Position numbers and translations under genes: made by a program
In this document: piece after piece, positions 1 through 8,205 of the stretch
How the letters are laid out: each line of letters starts with the position of its first letter
Numbering within the stretch: position 1 is the stretch's first letter
Origin: JALEFZ01 sp038527485
GTDB lineage: Bacteria; Bacteroidota; Bacteroidia; J057
Reading direction: 5' to 3'
Length of the DNA stretch: 64,000 nt
NCBI GenBank assembly: GCA_038527485.1
Contig: JBCBFT010000017.1
Span: forward strand, 24,645 to 88,644
The notes under the pieces: model-generated
What the model saw: the letters and a program-made list of their open reading frames with translations, nothing else
Database searches by the model: none
What the model was told of the DNA's origin: nothing

Positions 1-125
1 TTCAGCACTACATCAACTTGAGTAGAACAGAGGATGCGTTGGCTCTGTATGAAGAAGCCAAAACGATTTATCCTGAAGATTACCGACTACAAGAGTTGGC
101 GAGCAACCTCAACACTGATGATTAA
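1..125 (+). CDS. C-terminal end of a TPR-type protein (partial, runs off the left edge)
   Basis: The third reading frame is open from the window edge and stops with TAA at 123-125. The 40 visible residues (ALALYEEAKTIYPEDYRLQE is the core) have the spacing of a tetratricopeptide helix pair, so this is probably the last repeat of a larger TPR protein. The next gene's ATG at 118 lies inside this gene's last codons, so the two are translationally coupled and probably co-transcribed. The function cannot be told from the fragment. Confidence 0.6.
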   Translation, partial: QHYINLSRTEDALALYEEAKTIYPEDYRLQELASNLNTDD

Positions 126-2271
126 GACATATTTATCTATCGCTATCGTGTTAATTGCAACTGTGATACAGGCAGCGGGGCAACCCCTGCTTGTGTCCGG
201 TTATGTTTTCAACGATAAAAGAGAAGCGCTGCCTGGTGCTACGGTATTTCTTTTACCTAACAACAAGCTCGGTGCACTCGCAGACGCCCAAGGCTTCTTT
301 CAATTAGATCGACAGGTACGTGAAAACAACCGATTGGTGGTTCGATTTGAAGGTTATCTGCCTGATACACTTAACCTCTCTTTGGTCAATACGACCCAAA
401 CCCTCAAGGTCTATCTAAGAAAGAAAGCGCGAACCCTCAATGAAGTGCAAATTGTCGATGCACGCTACCTCACACAAGAATTTCCCGCTCGGAGTATGAG
501 CCGCATGGATATCTTGATGGATCCCTTCTCCAATGGTGATCCACTCAAAGCCGTCAGCAACACCCCAGCATCAACCAACACCAACGAAACTGCCGATGTC
601 GAGCTCCGTGGCTCTAGCCAGTACCGCTCGCTCGTGTATCTCAACCAAGTACCTATCTACAAACCTGTGAGGTCTACCTCTTTGAATGATCTGGGCTTTT
701 TCAGTCTCTTTAATCCCAGGATCATACGTGACCTTCTGATTTATCCCATGTCGCCACCACTGAATATGGGCCATACCAGTGCAGGCTTGATAGATATCCA
801 GACAAACCGGGAAGTAGAAGAAAGTTCTGTAGAGTTGTCACTTTCCATGGCCAATGTGGGCATGTTTGTGAGTCAGAAGGGAAAATCAGATGATCAATTC
901 ATCCAAGCTTATGCCAATTATCAGCGGCCTGAGCTATTCCTAGCACTAAATGCGGGTAGCTTTCCTTCCCTGAGGGATTTCAAACTGGCAGATGCTGGAG
1001 CCAACTGGCGCTTACCAGTAGGAGACAAGTGGCATGTCAACGGATTCAGTTACATGATCAACGAGTCCAATGCAGTACGCATCGACCTATATGCCCAGCA
1101 GAATGTCGCCAACGCTAATACGTTTAGACATTTTCATATTGTCAATGCAGAGCGACTCTCAGGTAATAACTATCTACAGATCAATGCAGCAGTGGATCAA
1201 TCGTCAGAAGGCTATTCCCAAGCGCTCGTCAATGCCACGCAGAGAAAAGTATTTGCCTATGGCTCGATCAACTATACGCGGTATCTGTCCAAGCATTGGC
1301 AGTTTCAGGCAGGAGCAGATTACTCCTATCACAATCATTCATTTCAGGATACATTCCCAGAGTACTACTATGCATTCAGACCCAATGATCCTACGCTGAC
1401 AAGTGATACCGTATTGGCTTACAATTACGCAGAGGTCTTTGGGATCTTGAAGATGAAATACTCCCCTTTTACCCTTCAGTTAGGGGTCAGGCAGAATTTC
1501 AACGATCTGGATCTGAACAACTATTTCTCGTATCAGGCCAATGCCAATCTGCAAGTCTCTCCCAATGCGAGTATTTTGCTCGGGCTCGGACAATACTACA
1601 ACCTGTCTCTGCCAAGGCCTCGAGCGCAGGTAGTGAATCTCCTAGAGTCTAAGCAAGCCAACTTAGAGTTTCGCTATGGGAGCAAAAAGCTGCGTGGAAA
1701 CTTGAGTGTCTTCTACAAAAATGAGACGGGCGAAGTAATCGATTTTATTGCGACAACCGAGTCTACACGTGAGATTTTTGGTGTGGAGGCAGAGATTATC
1801 TACAGACCTTCACGTAAATGGATGTTCCAGTTTGGGAACCAGTACCTCGACAATACGGTCTTCTACCAGAATGTAGCCTATCGTGTCAACCCTGATTTGC
1901 CCTACTTCATCAAGGCTGGCGTGAGTTGGTTCACCTTATATGGCAATATCTCGGTCAAGTACGTGACGCGTCCAGGTACTTTCTTTACGCCGATCGAAGG
2001 TGGGCAATGGAATCCTGAGCTCGGAATCAATGAGCCTGTATTTGGTAATACGATCAACACAGAGCGGCTCAATCACTACCACAATGTGGGACTTACTTAC
2101 TCTTATTTGACATTGCTAGGAGGAAAGTCAACGGTGATTTATGCCAATCTCAACAATATTTTCAACGTTAAGAATCAGCAAAACCCCATCTATAATCCAG
2201 ACTATACGATTCAAGGGTTTAATTACTTTCAACAAATTACTTTCTACACTGGACTGATCATTTCTCTGTAG
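118..2271 (+). CDS. TonB-dependent receptor with carboxypeptidase-regulatory-like N-terminal domain
   Basis: This outer-membrane receptor of 717 residues probably imports a substrate by energy from TonB-ExbBD. The ATG at 118 starts a clear signal peptide ending near residue 22 (IQAAGQ). An upstream start at 34 would put 28 polar residues before it and overlap the TPR gene further. After the signal come a CarboxypepD_reg-like beta-sandwich (about 25-110, with the PGATV motif), a plug domain (ELRGSSQYRSLVYLNQ near residue 165) and many alternating beta strands to an aromatic C-terminus. The plug-to-barrel size is shorter than SusC-type receptors and no SusD partner is adjacent, so a glycan role is not supported. 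The substrate is unknown. Its last 14 bases overlap the convergent mutA gene. Confidence 0.85.
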   Translation: MIKTYLSIAIVLIATVIQAAGQPLLVSGYVFNDKREALPGATVFLLPNNKLGALADAQGFFQLDRQVRENNRLVVRFEGYLPDTLNLSLVNTTQTLKVYLRKKARTLNEVQIVDARYLTQEFPARSMSRMDILMDPFSNGDPLKAVSNTPASTNTNETADVELRGSSQYRSLVYLNQVPIYKPVRSTSLNDLGFFSLFNPRIIRDLLIYPMSPPLNMGHTSAGLIDIQTNREVEESSVELSLSMANVGMFVSQKGKSDDQFIQAYANYQRPELFLALNAGSFPSLRDFKLADAGANWRLPVGDKWHVNGFSYMINESNAVRIDLYAQQNVANANTFRHFHIVNAERLSGNNYLQINAAVDQSSEGYSQALVNATQRKVFAYGSINYTRYLSKHWQFQAGADYSYHNHSFQDTFPEYYYAFRPNDPTLTSDTVLAYNYAEVFGILKMKYSPFTLQLGVRQNFNDLDLNNYFSYQANANLQVSPNASILLGLGQYYNLSLPRPRAQVVNLLESKQANLEFRYGSKKLRGNLSVFYKNETGEVIDFIATTESTREIFGVEAEIIYRPSRKWMFQFGNQYLDNTVFYQNVAYRVNPDLPYFIKAGVSWFTLYGNISVKYVTRPGTFFTPIEGGQWNPELGINEPVFGNTINTERLNHYHNVGLTYSYLTLLGGKSTVIYANLNNIFNVKNQQNPIYNPDYTIQGFNYFQQITFYTGLIISL

Positions 2272-4081
2272 GTGAATGTATATCATGGAGTTGTGACCAT
2301 AGTCCGCGTAGAAATTCTAAAACGTTTATCCCAGTGAAGATTGCATGCGAGAACCCGAGACTGTCCCAGTTGTCGGGTTTTCCTGCAACAATAAAAAGCG
2401 CTTGCGGATGGGCTACTTTCAATGTAGTTATAAGTGTCTCCGCGTACTGAAGGTATTCCTCGTCTGAGCTACAAAGCACAAATATATCCCCCGTGTAAGC
2501 TTGTGCATCCATCGAGTCGAGGGAAACAAATTCCTCCTGTATGGCCAGTCCTCCCGAGCCTAGCAGATCTCTAGAGAATTGGGCACGTGCATTACGCATC
2601 TTCACATCACCAAATAGGAGCAGCTGGGCCTGAAGCCTTCTTCCCAGTTTTTGGCCTAGCAGATCACCATGCGACCGCATCTCCTCAAAGGCAGATGCCA
2701 ATCGACCGTCCATGACAATGGGTTCTGCTAGTATTTCCTCCGTATTGGGGGATTGATTGATCCCGATAAGCTTCTCTTGGAGTTTCTCGACGCGTTGGGC
2801 TTTTTCACCCGCAGAGCTGCAGATGCGTTCTCCGATTTTTCCTTCTTCCACCCAATGCAAGAATCCCCCTTCTGCTTCCATCTGTTGAAAGAGCTTCCAG
2901 GCATTTTGTCCCAAGGCATCTGTGGCTTGCTCAATATAGTAGCTTCCTCCCGCTGGATCGATGACCTTATCTAGGTACGATTCGTGTCGCAGAAGATGTT
3001 GGATATTTCTGGCTAATCTTGCGCTTCGTGCTTCGGCTGGCTGGTTGACATCATCAAACGCTTGAACGATTACTGCATTGGCTCCTCCCAATATACCCGA
3101 GATGGCTTCTGTCGTCGTGCGGAGGAGGTTGTTGTATAAGTCGTATTTGGCTTGGTGAAAGGTGTCGGTTTTGACGAGGATGAAGGGTGTCTGCAAATTT
3201 TCGTCTTCGATGCCATAGGCTTGTACGAGCTTGGCATAGAGCAAACGGAAGGCGCGAAGCTTGGCGATTTCCAGCAAGAAGTGAGTGCCGACAGCAAATG
3301 TCACCGCCACTCGACCCAAGAGTTCAGGTATCGTGAGCTTGGACTCGCTTTGCTCGATCCAGTCGAGATATTCTACCAGCGTCCCTAAAGCAAAGGCGAT
3401 CTGCTGCGTCATATTACCTCCTTGCTCGTGTATATAAATGAAGTCCAAACCTATTCCTCGGAAGTAGGGAGAGTCTTTGAAATTGAGGGCACCAGCTTCC
3501 ACATGGGCGAATGTGTACAACTCGGCGACTTTTCCTTGTGCCGCTGCGCGAGAGATAGGATCATTGGTCAGCGTGCCCGTCAATAGGGCGGGAGAGAGCT
3601 TGCGTGATCGAAGCAAGGTGTAGAGATCCAGGCTCAGAAAGGCAGGGTCCACAGGAAGGTTGATGTGAAGGGCTTGTTGATGTAGCTCAAATGCTTCAAG
3701 CAAAGCACCCAGTCGTTCTTCTTCAGGATAGGATTCCCAGCGGGTCAGATAAAAAGCATGTACTTCGTGTTGATGTGCTTCCTCTAGTCGATCCAGCGCC
3801 GCTTCCTCATCATCTAGCTGGATACTCTGTATGACTTGCCAACCTTCTCCCGTAGCATTGAGCGGATTACCTCGGCGAAAAGGGAAAGTACCTGGGAGAC
3901 TGTCAATCCCAAATTGGCTGTAGTTCAAATCCTCCTTGCGGTAAAAAGGTTGGAGTTCGATGCCTGGCTCAGGATTCCAGACAAGCTTATCCCAGGATTT
4001 TCCTTTGAGGTCCTTTTGGATCTTTTCGCGCCATTCGTCAAGAGAGATGGCATCAAATTCTTCGAAAAGGTTAACAGCCAT
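2258..4081 (-). CDS. mutA: Methylmalonyl-CoA mutase, small (beta) subunit
   Basis: This 607-residue protein is the non-catalytic subunit of the heterodimeric B12 enzyme that interconverts (R)-methylmalonyl-CoA and succinyl-CoA in propionate metabolism. The TIM-barrel part covers about residues 1-450, and a degenerate cobalamin-binding-like fold follows to the end. The DxHxxG cobalt-ligand motif of the large subunit is absent, as expected for MutA. The start is MAVNLFEEFDAIS, which matches the family's N-terminus; the frame stays open for 101 more codons upstream but that stretch lacks family character and would run over the divergent Fe-S gene's promoter and start. The large-subunit gene mutB, commonly the next gene in Bacteroidota, is not here; the 3' neighbour is a convergent receptor gene. 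Confidence 0.92.
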   Translation of the reverse strand: MAVNLFEEFDAISLDEWREKIQKDLKGKSWDKLVWNPEPGIELQPFYRKEDLNYSQFGIDSLPGTFPFRRGNPLNATGEGWQVIQSIQLDDEEAALDRLEEAHQHEVHAFYLTRWESYPEEERLGALLEAFELHQQALHINLPVDPAFLSLDLYTLLRSRKLSPALLTGTLTNDPISRAAAQGKVAELYTFAHVEAGALNFKDSPYFRGIGLDFIYIHEQGGNMTQQIAFALGTLVEYLDWIEQSESKLTIPELLGRVAVTFAVGTHFLLEIAKLRAFRLLYAKLVQAYGIEDENLQTPFILVKTDTFHQAKYDLYNNLLRTTTEAISGILGGANAVIVQAFDDVNQPAEARSARLARNIQHLLRHESYLDKVIDPAGGSYYIEQATDALGQNAWKLFQQMEAEGGFLHWVEEGKIGERICSSAGEKAQRVEKLQEKLIGINQSPNTEEILAEPIVMDGRLASAFEEMRSHGDLLGQKLGRRLQAQLLLFGDVKMRNARAQFSRDLLGSGGLAIQEEFVSLDSMDAQAYTGDIFVLCSSDEEYLQYAETLITTLKVAHPQALFIVAGKPDNWDSLGFSHAIFTGINVLEFLRGLWSQLHDIHSPTEK

Positions 4082-4204
4082 AGGAACTAACTTATTGCTT
4101 AAATTTGCGTTAATTAAAGAGGGAAAGTGGACAGATTTTTGTGCGAATATCAGATGTTTTCTATCAGAATCAGCAAAATAGTCCAGATTTTCAGCTTTCT
4201 CTGT

Positions 4205-4218
4205 TGTACATTTGTACA
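4205..4218 (+). promoter_or_regulatory. TGTACA dyad with embedded TAnnTTTG -7 element upstream of the Fe-S assembly gene
   Basis: TGTACA occurs twice, separated by TT, in the divergent spacer between mutA and the A-type Fe-S gene. The sequence TACATTTG at 4207-4214 is a perfect match to the Bacteroidota -7 consensus TAnnTTTG, about 55 bases before the ATG. No TTG box sits at the usual -33 distance, so the promoter is weak or regulator-dependent. A regulator bound to the dyad would cover the -7 element; which protein binds is unknown. Confidence 0.4.
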
Positions 4219-4268
4219 TAGCAAAAGTAGCGTATTTTATTAGAGAACACGATTCAATCAGAAAAAAT

Positions 4269-4613
4269 ATGGCGGAAGTACAAACTCCCCTGGTTACTTT
4301 TACTCCTTCAGCCATCACTGAGCTAAAGGATATCCAGCAAAAGGAGCAATTAACCAAAGATAAAGTCGTACGCGTAGGTGTCAAAGGTGGCGGATGCTCG
4401 GGCCTTTCCTACATCCTAGAGTATGATGTCAAAGGCGAGCAGGACGACGTATTTCAAATAGAAGGAATAACCGTCGTGATGGATAAGCGTCATGCCCTTT
4501 ATGTAATGGGAATGGAAGTGGATTACAAACGAGGTCTCAACGATCGCGGTTTCATATTCAACAATCCCAACGCAAAAGAAAGCTGCGGATGTGGCGTTTC
4601 TTTCTCTACTTGA
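4269..4613 (+). CDS. A-type iron-sulfur cluster assembly protein (IscA/SufA/ErpA family)
   Basis: The 114-residue cytoplasmic protein belongs to the HesB-like A-type carriers, which pass Fe-S clusters from the SUF/ISC scaffold to target enzymes. All three ligand cysteines are visible: one in the VKGGGCSGLSY motif and two in the terminal SCGCGVSF motif. The ATG at 4269 gives the usual family length; the frame continues upstream to a TTG at 4212 but that part lies in the promoter region. It stands alone, divergent from mutA, and is followed by a strong intrinsic terminator. SufA, IscA and ErpA cannot be told apart here, so no symbol is given. Confidence 0.93.
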   Translation: MAEVQTPLVTFTPSAITELKDIQQKEQLTKDKVVRVGVKGGGCSGLSYILEYDVKGEQDDVFQIEGITVVMDKRHALYVMGMEVDYKRGLNDRGFIFNNPNAKESCGCGVSFST

Positions 4614-4643
4614 TCATCGCGTGTTGTACATACAAGAGATACG

Positions 4644-4670
4644 AGCCATCCTTTGGGGATGGCTTTTTTT
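4644..4670 (+). terminator. Rho-independent terminator after the A-type Fe-S gene
   Basis: Perfect 8-bp stem AGCCATCC / GGATGGCT with a 5-base loop, followed by seven T residues, 31 bases after the stop codon. Confidence 0.88.
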
Positions 4671-4740
4671 GTTAACAAACTACTTAAGGTTAGGTAGGGT
4701 TGGAGATGGGGGGGAGAAATAGCTTTTCAACTGCTACCCA

Positions 4741-4835
4741 AGCTTAGGTAATTGACATATCGTAATTTAGGTATATTGAAAATATTGCTTGTGTCTTATA
4801 CGTTGGAGGTCTTTATTTGGAATAAATCTAAATAA
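4741..4835 (+). promoter_or_regulatory. Putative iron/haem-responsive promoter module (copy A)
   Basis: Four blocks lie upstream of the T9SS HmuY-like gene: TTAGGTA at 4744 and again at 4767 (23-base period), TTGAAAATA at 4776, and an inverted repeat at 4813-4835 made of TTATTTGGA, five bases, TCTAAATAA. The same blocks with identical spacing occur at 13642-13736 before the imelysin gene. The inverted repeat ends 13 bases before the ATG. Its AT-rich, dyad form and its place before iron/haem genes suggest a Fur-family operator, but this is inference. No perfect TAnnTTTG element is visible; TACGTTGG at 4799 is the nearest match. Confidence 0.55.
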
Positions 4836-4848
4836 GATCTTCAAGCAC

Positions 4849-6120
4849 ATGAAAAAATATTTACCCTTCCTTCTTATCACGCTGTTAGGAGTCCTTCAAT
4901 TAAGGGCTCAAGAAGCTACAATCGTCAAAGACTCTGTCTCACTGATGCCTGGCTATGCTGATCAAGTATGGTATAGCATGGAGTCTGGAGAGCAGTCGCG
5001 GTCGGCATTGGATAGCTGGGATGTGGCCTTCTCTGCCAAGCCCTTTTCAAGCACCATTTTTGTCAATGATGCGAAGGGTATCGAATTGTATACATATCCC
5101 AATGGAGATACCGCCGCTTGGCCTACCGTAGACACAGCGGGTATGTCTGCCTGGAAAATCTCTTACAATGCAGATACAAGTTGGACAATGGGCGCCTTTA
5201 ATCGCGAGGCCAATGCAGCCGATCCTTTTGATCTAGGGTGGGGGACTTACAGTATGATCACGCATTTTGTTACAGGTGATAGTCTGTATATTCTCAAATA
5301 TCCCAATGGCAACATACAGAAGCTTTGGATTCAGCAACTGGCTAGTGGTGTATATTCTTTCCGTCATGGGACACTGGATGGGATGATGGACATGAGCCAC
5401 GTGATTCGCAAAGCGGATTTTGAGAACAAGAATTTTGGCTACTTTAGTTTGACCTCCCACAATGCCGTAGATCCAGAGCCTGTAAATACAGATTGGGATC
5501 TGCTATTTACCAGATACATTGCCTTCCTTCCTCCTTCTGGAACCCCCTATGGTGTCTCAGGTGTGTTGAGTAATGCGGGTGTAGAGGTAGCGCAAGTATA
5601 TCCTGTCAACGATGTGGATACATATACAGATTATCAATCTGCCACCTTCAGCGCAGAAAAAAATATGATTGGATATGACTGGAAGGACTTCAGCTTTATG
5701 AATGGCTGGACCTTGCAGGATAGCTTGGTCTATTTTGTAAAGGATAAAGCAGGAGAATACTGGAAAATAGTATTCACAGAGTTTGGTGGAAGTACTACAG
5801 GAAAATTCTACTTTGACAAGCAAAGCTTTAGAGTCACAAATACAGATCCTAGTCAGGGAAGCAGCTTTGTACGTCTGTATCCGAACCCTACAGCATCTGG
5901 ATCTAATCTCTCTCTGGTGACAGATCTTCCTCAAGGGCAGGCAGACGCGCGCTACCAAATCATCTCAGCAAATGGTCAGCGAATGGCAGGAGGAAATGTA
6001 TCCCTATCTGCAGGATTTCAGCAGACCACGCTCAGACTCCCTGAACTTGCCCAAGGCATGTATTTCCTACAGTTACAGGCAGGTGCCCAGCAGTGGACCG
6101 AAAGAATCATCATTAAGTAA
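4849..6120 (+). CDS. HmuY-like secreted protein with type IX secretion sorting domain
   Basis: This 423-residue protein is probably exported and then anchored or released by the type IX system, and may capture haem outside the cell. The ATG at 4849 gives a signal peptide ending LQLRAQ. The middle (about 20-340) carries two HmuY-type segments with the motifs DSWDVAF and NTDWDLLFTRY, then IGYDWKDFSF. The C-terminal 80 residues form a type A sorting domain (LYPNPTASG, GMYFLQL). It resembles the lipoprotein at 12470-13426 across the same motifs, so the two are paralogues. It is the first gene of the haem locus and has a putative iron-responsive promoter. Haem binding is inferred from family and context; the axial ligands cannot be assigned. 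Confidence 0.75.
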   Translation: MKKYLPFLLITLLGVLQLRAQEATIVKDSVSLMPGYADQVWYSMESGEQSRSALDSWDVAFSAKPFSSTIFVNDAKGIELYTYPNGDTAAWPTVDTAGMSAWKISYNADTSWTMGAFNREANAADPFDLGWGTYSMITHFVTGDSLYILKYPNGNIQKLWIQQLASGVYSFRHGTLDGMMDMSHVIRKADFENKNFGYFSLTSHNAVDPEPVNTDWDLLFTRYIAFLPPSGTPYGVSGVLSNAGVEVAQVYPVNDVDTYTDYQSATFSAEKNMIGYDWKDFSFMNGWTLQDSLVYFVKDKAGEYWKIVFTEFGGSTTGKFYFDKQSFRVTNTDPSQGSSFVRLYPNPTASGSNLSLVTDLPQGQADARYQIISANGQRMAGGNVSLSAGFQQTTLRLPELAQGMYFLQLQAGAQQWTERIIIK

Positions 6121-6132
6121 ACCTATGTGAAT

Positions 6133-6183
6133 GAGTCCCCCGCCGTGCGAATATCTACCATCTTAATGGGGGGCTCTCTTTTC
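6133..6183 (+). terminator. Candidate terminator/attenuator between the HmuY-like gene and hmuT
   Basis: GAGTCCCCC at 6133-6141 pairs with GGGGGGCTC at 6168-6176 (one G-T wobble); a short pyrimidine-rich tail TCTTTTCC follows. The 26-base loop and weak T run suggest partial termination, which would lower hmuTUV relative to the first gene. Confidence 0.45.
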
Positions 6184-6202
6184 CATTTTAAATACATCAT
6201 CT

Positions 6203-7081
6203 ATGCGGAATCCTATACAATTATGGTTATTGCTTGCCCTCATATTGGGTTCGGTACTTGTGGGCTGCCAAGTAAAAGGGAAGACATCAGAAGAACAAAA
6301 TAGACCTGCTAGGCAAAGAATTGTATCGCTCAATGGGACCTTTACGGAGATCATATTTGAGATTGGGATTGGAAACCAGGTCGTAGGAGTCGATGTCACA
6401 AGTACTTATCCTGCGGCTGAACTGGCAGACGTACCAAGAATCGGACATAATCGCAACATTTCTGCAGAAGGAGTTTTAGCCCTTGCCCCTGATCTGATCA
6501 TTGGACGTGCGGGTGAACTCAAGCCTGAAGTAGAAGCACAACTGAAGGCTTCAGGAGTGTCCATCATGTTGCTTCCTCAGGAGTATACCGTCGAAGGAAG
6601 TAAGCGTCTCATCCAAGAGGTATGTGAGGCACTAGGATATGCTGACAAGGCAGAATCTATGATTAGGCAGATTGATAAAGATTTGGCACAGGTAAAGCCA
6701 TTGGATCCTGAAAAGTCTGCCTTGTTCATCTATGCCCGTGGGACAGGGACACTCATGGTGGCAGGGGAGAATACCCAAATGCAGCAAATCATTGCGCTAG
6801 CAGGTGCCAAAAATGCGATTAGCGGATTTGAAAAATTTAAGCCTTTGAGTGCCGAAGCACTAGTAGAAGCCAATCCAGATGTGATCCTTCTTTTTAGTAG
6901 CGGGCTCAATAGCCTCGAAGGTCCTTCTGGTTTATTGAATGTTCCAGGCATAGCGGAGACAAAAGCAGGTAAAGACAAGGCATTTATTTCGATGGATGGC
7001 CAACTTCTTTCAGGTTTTGGGCCGCGCGTCGGACAAGCCATCCGTGAGTTGAATGAAGCCTTTCAAGGCACATCACCCTAA
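6203..7081 (+). CDS. hmuT: Haemin ABC transporter, substrate-binding lipoprotein
   Basis: The 292-residue protein is a class III (BtuF/HmuT-like) periplasmic binding protein that hands haem to HmuUV. A lipoprotein signal with lipobox LVGC places Cys22 as the acylated residue. The body contains the family's RIVSLNGTFTEIIFEIG strand near residue 45, the long backbone helix and the second lobe. It starts 82 bases after the HmuY-like gene and is followed by permease and ATPase genes in the classic order. The substrate is judged haem rather than siderophore or B12 because of the linked HmuS-like gene, haem receptor and HmuY proteins. The ligand-binding residues were not identified. Confidence 0.88.
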   Translation: MRNPIQLWLLLALILGSVLVGCQVKGKTSEEQNRPARQRIVSLNGTFTEIIFEIGIGNQVVGVDVTSTYPAAELADVPRIGHNRNISAEGVLALAPDLIIGRAGELKPEVEAQLKASGVSIMLLPQEYTVEGSKRLIQEVCEALGYADKAESMIRQIDKDLAQVKPLDPEKSALFIYARGTGTLMVAGENTQMQQIIALAGAKNAISGFEKFKPLSAEALVEANPDVILLFSSGLNSLEGPSGLLNVPGIAETKAGKDKAFISMDGQLLSGFGPRVGQAIRELNEAFQGTSP

Positions 7082-7155
7082 ATACAGCATCTGGTTATTT
7101 GGAGATAATAGATGATCGTTCTTATTCGAATGTAACTCAGACCCCTTAGCGACAC

Positions 7156-8205
7156 ATGTCTCAGCATCAGAAAATCATTCTTCTTCTGCTCATACTCACG
7201 TTACCCATTGCTGCTTTGGTTGCGTGTGGTACAGGTGCCGCATCGATTGCACCAAAGGAGTTGATCTCTATGTTGGGACATCGCTTGGGATGGGTGTCTG
7301 AGCCTACTTTTTCTGCCTCTCAAGCAGCCATTGTTAGTATTATACGATTGCCTCGCGTCCTCATGAGTCTTCTTGTGGGGGCGACTTTGGCAATTTGTGG
7401 GACGGCCATGCAGGGCTTGTTTCGAAATCCTTTGGCTGATCCTTCCCTGATAGGCGTCTCGACAGGGGCTACCCTGTCAGCTGCGCTTGCCATTGTGATC
7501 CTCGGACCTATGTTGACACATGCAGAGGCTGAATGGGGCGTGCCACTCTTGCCAGTAGTAACATTTGGAGGCGCAGTACTGAGTACCTTCTTGATCTTTG
7601 GCCTAGCTAGCGATAGAAGAGGGACCAATGTCGCCACGATGCTCCTAGCAGGCATCGCTATCAACGCGCTGGCAGGTGCAGGCGTAGGACTATTGACCTA
7701 CCTCGCCGATGATGAGCAGTTGAGAACCTTAACCTTTTGGACCTTGGGAAGTCTGGGAGGAATCAATTGGCAATCAGTCGTATGGATGGGAGGTTCACTT
7801 TTTATCGTATTGGCCCTCCTCCTCCCCATGAGTAAATATTTTAATGCACTTACACTGGGAGAACAAGAAGCACATTATCTAGGGGTACCTGTAGAGCAAC
7901 TCAAACAACGCGTGATATTGGCTACAGGATTAGGTATAGGTTGTACAGTCGCATTTTGTGGTGTCATAGGTTTCGTTGGTCTAGTCATTCCACATCTACT
8001 GCGTTTGGTAGGAGGGGGCCAGCATCGATATTTACTACCTGCATCAGCCTTGGGAGGGAGCTTGATTTTATGTCTATCAGATACGGTCAGTAGGACTTTG
8101 GTGGCGCCCGCCGAACTACCCATTGGTATTGTAACGGCGATTATTGGAGCACCTGTATTTCTGCTGTTGCTTTTTCAACAAAATAAAAGGGGGCAAAATG
8201 CTTGA
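7156..8205 (+). CDS. hmuU: Haemin ABC transporter, permease (FecCD family)
   Basis: This 349-residue inner-membrane protein has about ten hydrophobic segments and the FecCD signatures: RLPRVLMSLLVGA, GTAMQGLFRNPLADPSLIGV and GFVGLVIPHLLRL. It forms the channel for haem entry into the cytoplasm. The gene follows hmuT after 74 bases and overlaps the ATPase gene by 8 bases, so coupling with hmuV is tight. The gap before it contains TTATTTGGA at 7095-7103, identical to one arm of the dyad in the upstream promoter module, but without the second arm. Confidence 0.92.
   Translation: MSQHQKIILLLLILTLPIAALVACGTGAASIAPKELISMLGHRLGWVSEPTFSASQAAIVSIIRLPRVLMSLLVGATLAICGTAMQGLFRNPLADPSLIGVSTGATLSAALAIVILGPMLTHAEAEWGVPLLPVVTFGGAVLSTFLIFGLASDRRGTNVATMLLAGIAINALAGAGVGLLTYLADDEQLRTLTFWTLGSLGGINWQSVVWMGGSLFIVLALLLPMSKYFNALTLGEQEAHYLGVPVEQLKQRVILATGLGIGCTVAFCGVIGFVGLVIPHLLRLVGGGQHRYLLPASALGGSLILCLSDTVSRTLVAPAELPIGIVTAIIGAPVFLLLLFQQNKRGQNA

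Noticed and set aside
5557..5958. 133-codon minus-strand frame in the T9SS HmuY-like gene
   Set aside because: Antisense to a gene with signal peptide and sorting domain; no features of its own.
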